64,000 bases of DNA, taken from NCBI GenBank assembly GCA_003342895.1, contig PTFA01000085.1, forward strand, positions 3,312,212 to 3,376,211, written 5' to 3'. Position numbers and translations under genes: made by a program. Below, in pieces: positions 61,697 through 64,000 of the stretch. The notes below the pieces were generated by a model that searched no databases, had not been told where the DNA came from, and worked only from the letters and a program-made list of their open reading frames with translations. How positions within the stretch are numbered: the stretch's first letter is position 1; every line of letters begins with the position of its first letter. The DNA is from Casuarius casuarius (taxonomy: Eukaryota > Chordata > Aves > Casuariiformes > Casuariidae).

Positions 61697-62038
61697 CTAT
61701 TTGTAATCAGCCGATCTCAGCGCAAGAAAGGTCTGAGCTCTGGCGGCAGGAGATAACTTGGCACTCCTCCAAGGCACAAGCACATTGGTCAAGATGGCAG
61801 GATAACCATACTGGTATTTAAATGCTTCACTACAAAGATTGAGCAGTATTTTTGCCTCTCCCCAGGTACCACTACGGGGCTCAGCTTTCAAGACTTTCAA
61901 CAGTTCACAGAAAGCTGTTTGTACTCCAGGGACTGGAGGTAGAGATCTAGGGATTCCATTCAGCAGGGAAGTCCTTATAAAAAAGGAAATTTCCTCAACA
62001 TTATTCTTTTTTTCAACATATTTGCAAGCCTGGTCCAC
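61697..62038 (-). pseudogene. Unrecognised protein-like open frame inside SCAPER intron
   Basis: A 114-codon minus-strand frame opens directly after an in-frame TAG (so it has no ATG; its first codon is TTG) and ends with TAG at 61697-61699. The translation has a non-random, globular composition with helical character: FFIRTSLLNGIPRSL, VQTAFCELLKVLKAEP, GTWGEAKILLNLCSEAFKY, LTNVLVPWRSAKLSP. It is not SCAPER: flanking SCAPER exons join without it. There is no convincing acceptor or donor at its edges and no poly-A tail. Most likely it is a fragment of a retrocopy or decayed gene; an exon of a nested gene is possible. I do not recognise the family. Confidence 0.35.
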
Positions 62039-62800
62039 CAACTACCACCTTCTCTACACNTAGGAAATGTTGATTAATTATTCCACTATGACTAAGTGAT
62101 AACACACTGAGCTATTCAGTTAGACAAAATGAATTTAAATTCATCTTTTCTACTACTGCAATTTGTTTTTCTTACATTAAAAAAGAACAGTTCTTCTATT
62201 AATACTAACTGAAGACTGCAGTTTGCAGTAAAGTAGAATGAAACACTATTTCAGTAGTGGAGCTAAGTCCTTTTTTAAGAGCGTCTTTCTGTGGATCTTT
62301 TAAACATATAAAACTATCAGAACAGTTAATATTAAATCTCTCATCTTCCTTAATATTTGTTCTGTAAATACAGACTGTTGAAACCTTGTGTTAATAGAAC
62401 AATATTTTACAAAAATATCTTGGAACGATTTTTTAATTCTTTTCATAATTCACTCATAAATACGCTCAGGAAAGCAAGAAATCATTTATACTAATGTGAA
62501 ATAGATACAAGACAGATAGTTACTGCGTCATAAGATGGGGGAAAACCTCAGATAAATCTCCTTGGATGCTTTTGCTGTTATACAAATGTAGCTGACATGG
62601 AGCTTTATTTATTGGCACACAAATTCCTTTCAGAACTAATACATTCTCATACTGTCTAAAAAACTTTAAACAATTTTTTTTACAGTAATGTAAACACAAT
62701 ATTCTCAATCTTTCTCAACAAAGGTTGCCAAAGTGAGACTCTTCCTAAAATGAAAGAAGAAAAAAGGGAAAGATGCACATTCTAAAAATGTAAAGCTAAA

Positions 62801-62832
62801 TTTAAGCAAAGCCTTATGTGGCTTTGCTTAAA
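62801..62832. repeat. Perfect 13-bp hairpin, 6-nt loop
   Basis: TTTAAGCAAAGCC (62801-62813) and GGCTTTGCTTAAA (62820-62832) are exact reverse complements around the loop TTATGT. It is short but perfect. No run of T follows on either strand, and its role is unknown. Confidence 0.85.
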
Positions 62833-63896
62833 CACACAGTGCAGCTCTTTCCTTTGCAAAACTTATCCTATGTGGATGAGGATCGATTAAAATTACAGCT
62901 TCTGCAAAATAAGAAGTGCAAAGGCTGCTGCTGAGCTGCTCATCCTAGGACCCGTTCAGGATACGCTCATCAGTGGCACTGGCTGGACTTGCAGAAGAGC
63001 ACTGTGCATGACTTACAGGAATGGAGCAGTTTCATTCTCTTCAAAGAGCAAGTGAGGAAACTGAAAGCACATTTTTTTTCTTGGTGTTCTTTCCTAACAC
63101 TTCACACCTGTCCCATAACATATTAACAGTTTAGATCCAAAACCACCCAATGTAGTGCTTAAATTCTAATTATTACAATATTAAAATGTCTACAAACAAA
63201 TGATGACAATGGTACACAACAGAATATCTTGGAGTCGGTTCTTTTCGTACTAAAAGTGTCCTTAACTCTGCTCTGAAAACATGAAAGGCCTTTGAATGGA
63301 AATTACAGTTAGAGATTAGGGGGAGAAAAAAAAAAAGCATACTTTTGAGTTATCAGTTTTTCCAGAAATTCTGTTCAGTTACCACCTNCCCTTCAGGGGC
63401 TAGACAATTCAACCCTTCTATTCTTACATGCTTCCTAGACGTATTCCTCTAATCCAAGGGAGTTTTGATTTACCTGTTTGTAGAAGCCCTTTCAGCTAGC
63501 AGTACCCTGAAACAACCGTTTCATTTTAACAGCAGTCAGACTACAGTGAATGACAACCCTTTAAGAAAATGCCCTCACTTCCGCAGGAGATCTTTACAGT
63601 CTAAGTTCAAAAGATATGTACCTGATCTTTTGAGAAGTGACACCTTTTTGAGAGGTGACATCTTCTCTGATGTCACCACTCAAATACATCATAGCTAGAA
63701 ATAAAACCACAAAGTTTAAAAACTGGAGGTTGAATGGAAAATGTCTTTTGCCTTCTACAGCAGTGCAGAAGAGAGCACTAGATATTTTCTTTTAATTTCA
63801 GCATTGGACTATAAGAAGCAGCAGCAGTTACACCAATGACATGAAATGAATAGCCTAAAAATTTCAAGTGGCAAATGAAGGACTGATCATACTTAC

Positions 63897-64000
63897 TTAA
63901 CAGAAATCCGTGAAACTGCATTCAGATTGGTGGAAGAAGTCACTGTTTGAAGAACGTGTTCAAGGGCTGTCAGTCCTCCTGCAACCCGAAATGCCACTTG
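63897..64000 (-). CDS. SCAPER: SCAPER coding exon (5' end cut by window edge)
   Basis: This is the first SCAPER exon seen in transcript order, truncated on its 5' side by the end of the window. The 104 visible bases encode 34 residues, starting QVAFRVAGGLTALEHVL and ending NAVSRISV, plus two bases (AA) of a split lysine codon completed by the next exon. The human counterpart is QIAFQAAGGLTALEHIL...RIPPK. The donor is a strong GTAAGT (GT at 63895-63896 on the minus strand). The segment opens the helical C-terminal region that follows the coiled-coil part of SCAPER. Identity is certain from the sequence; the function of this sub-segment is not known to me. Confidence 0.93.

Larger units (their letters stand above)
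52588..63896 (-). other. SCAPER intron, 11.3 kb
   Basis: AT-rich intron. Contents noted: a candidate enhancer (54365-54720), a MIR-like SINE (57685-57842), a GC-richer patch (about 60790-61030), an unexplained open frame (61697-62038) and a 13-bp perfect hairpin (62801-62832). The 134-codon minus frame at 56469-56873 was not recognised. The rest shows nothing specific. Confidence 0.7.
560..64000 (-). other. SCAPER: SCAPER gene, 3' portion (exons and introns)
   Basis: This is the minus-strand transcription unit running from beyond the right edge of the window to a probable polyadenylation site near 560. Eight exons splice in a single frame: phases are 2 (after 63897), 0 (after 52464), 2 (after 44504), 2 (after 37039), then 0, 0, 0. 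Each acceptor base completes the expected codon (K, S and R at the split codons). The 422 encoded residues follow the C-terminal end of SCAPER without a gap, except for one possible missing cassette. SCAPER is an ER-associated and cytosolic protein that binds cyclin A/CDK2. It has also been reported to link TTC5 on ribosomes to CCR4-NOT during tubulin mRNA autoregulation. Human loss of function causes intellectual disability with retinitis pigmentosa. The coiled-coil and zinc-finger parts of the protein lie outside the window. Confidence 0.95.

Noticed and set aside
61697..62038. The intronic protein-like frame as a SCAPER exon
   Set aside because: The exons at 63897 and 52587 join directly through a split lysine codon, and the joined protein matches SCAPER without any insertion. 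Kept only as an unexplained frame.
1..64000. tRNA, rRNA, CRISPR or bacterial-type operon features
   Set aside because: No cloverleaf with A/B boxes, no direct-repeat arrays with spacers, and clear spliceosomal exons of a vertebrate gene.

Overview
The window is vertebrate nuclear DNA, most likely from a bird or another sauropsid. It carries the 3' part of one protein-coding gene on the minus strand: SCAPER (S-phase cyclin A-associated protein in the ER). Eight coding exons can be placed to the base with consistent splice sites and reading phases. In transcript order they are 63897-64000 (cut by the window edge), 52464-52587, 44504-44733, 37039-37194, 26100-26337, 22864-23013, 4987-5178 and 908-982. 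They total 1269 nt: 422 codons plus a TGA stop at 908-910. The product matches the C-terminal end of SCAPER as remembered from the roughly 1400-residue human protein. The 3' UTR probably ends near 560, after an AATAAA at 580-585 (minus).

The sauropsid assignment rests on two decayed CR1 LINE fragments (about 40870-41140 and 43578-43870), on introns of 3-18 kb, far shorter than in mammals, and on ancient amniote repeats (MIR-like, L2/CR1-like). The species cannot be named. About 98% of the window is intron. Isolated N calls are scattered throughout.

Layout: 1-300 is extremely GC-rich and may belong to the next gene. By vertebrate synteny that would be ISL2, converging on SCAPER, but no ISL2 coding sequence is visible. 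380-910 is the SCAPER 3' UTR; 908-5178 holds the last two coding exons; 5179-22863 is a 17.7-kb intron with many GC-rich islets; 22864-26337 holds two exons; the rest is introns of 7-11 kb carrying the repeats.

The most interesting biology is probably in the introns. Islet-SCAPER is one of the deeply conserved animal microsyntenic pairs, and SCAPER introns are known to house Islet enhancers. Three AT-rich intervals (18841-18960, 54365-54720, 46880-47345) look like candidate developmental enhancers, with TAATTA homeodomain sites; the first also has a perfect ATGCAAAT octamer and two TGACAG sites. Other things to look at are a near-perfect 29-bp hairpin (6600-6696), an unexplained protein-like open frame inside an intron (61697-62038), an apparent absence of a 24-residue C-terminal cassette known from human SCAPER, and a microsatellite placed against a weak splice donor (44504).
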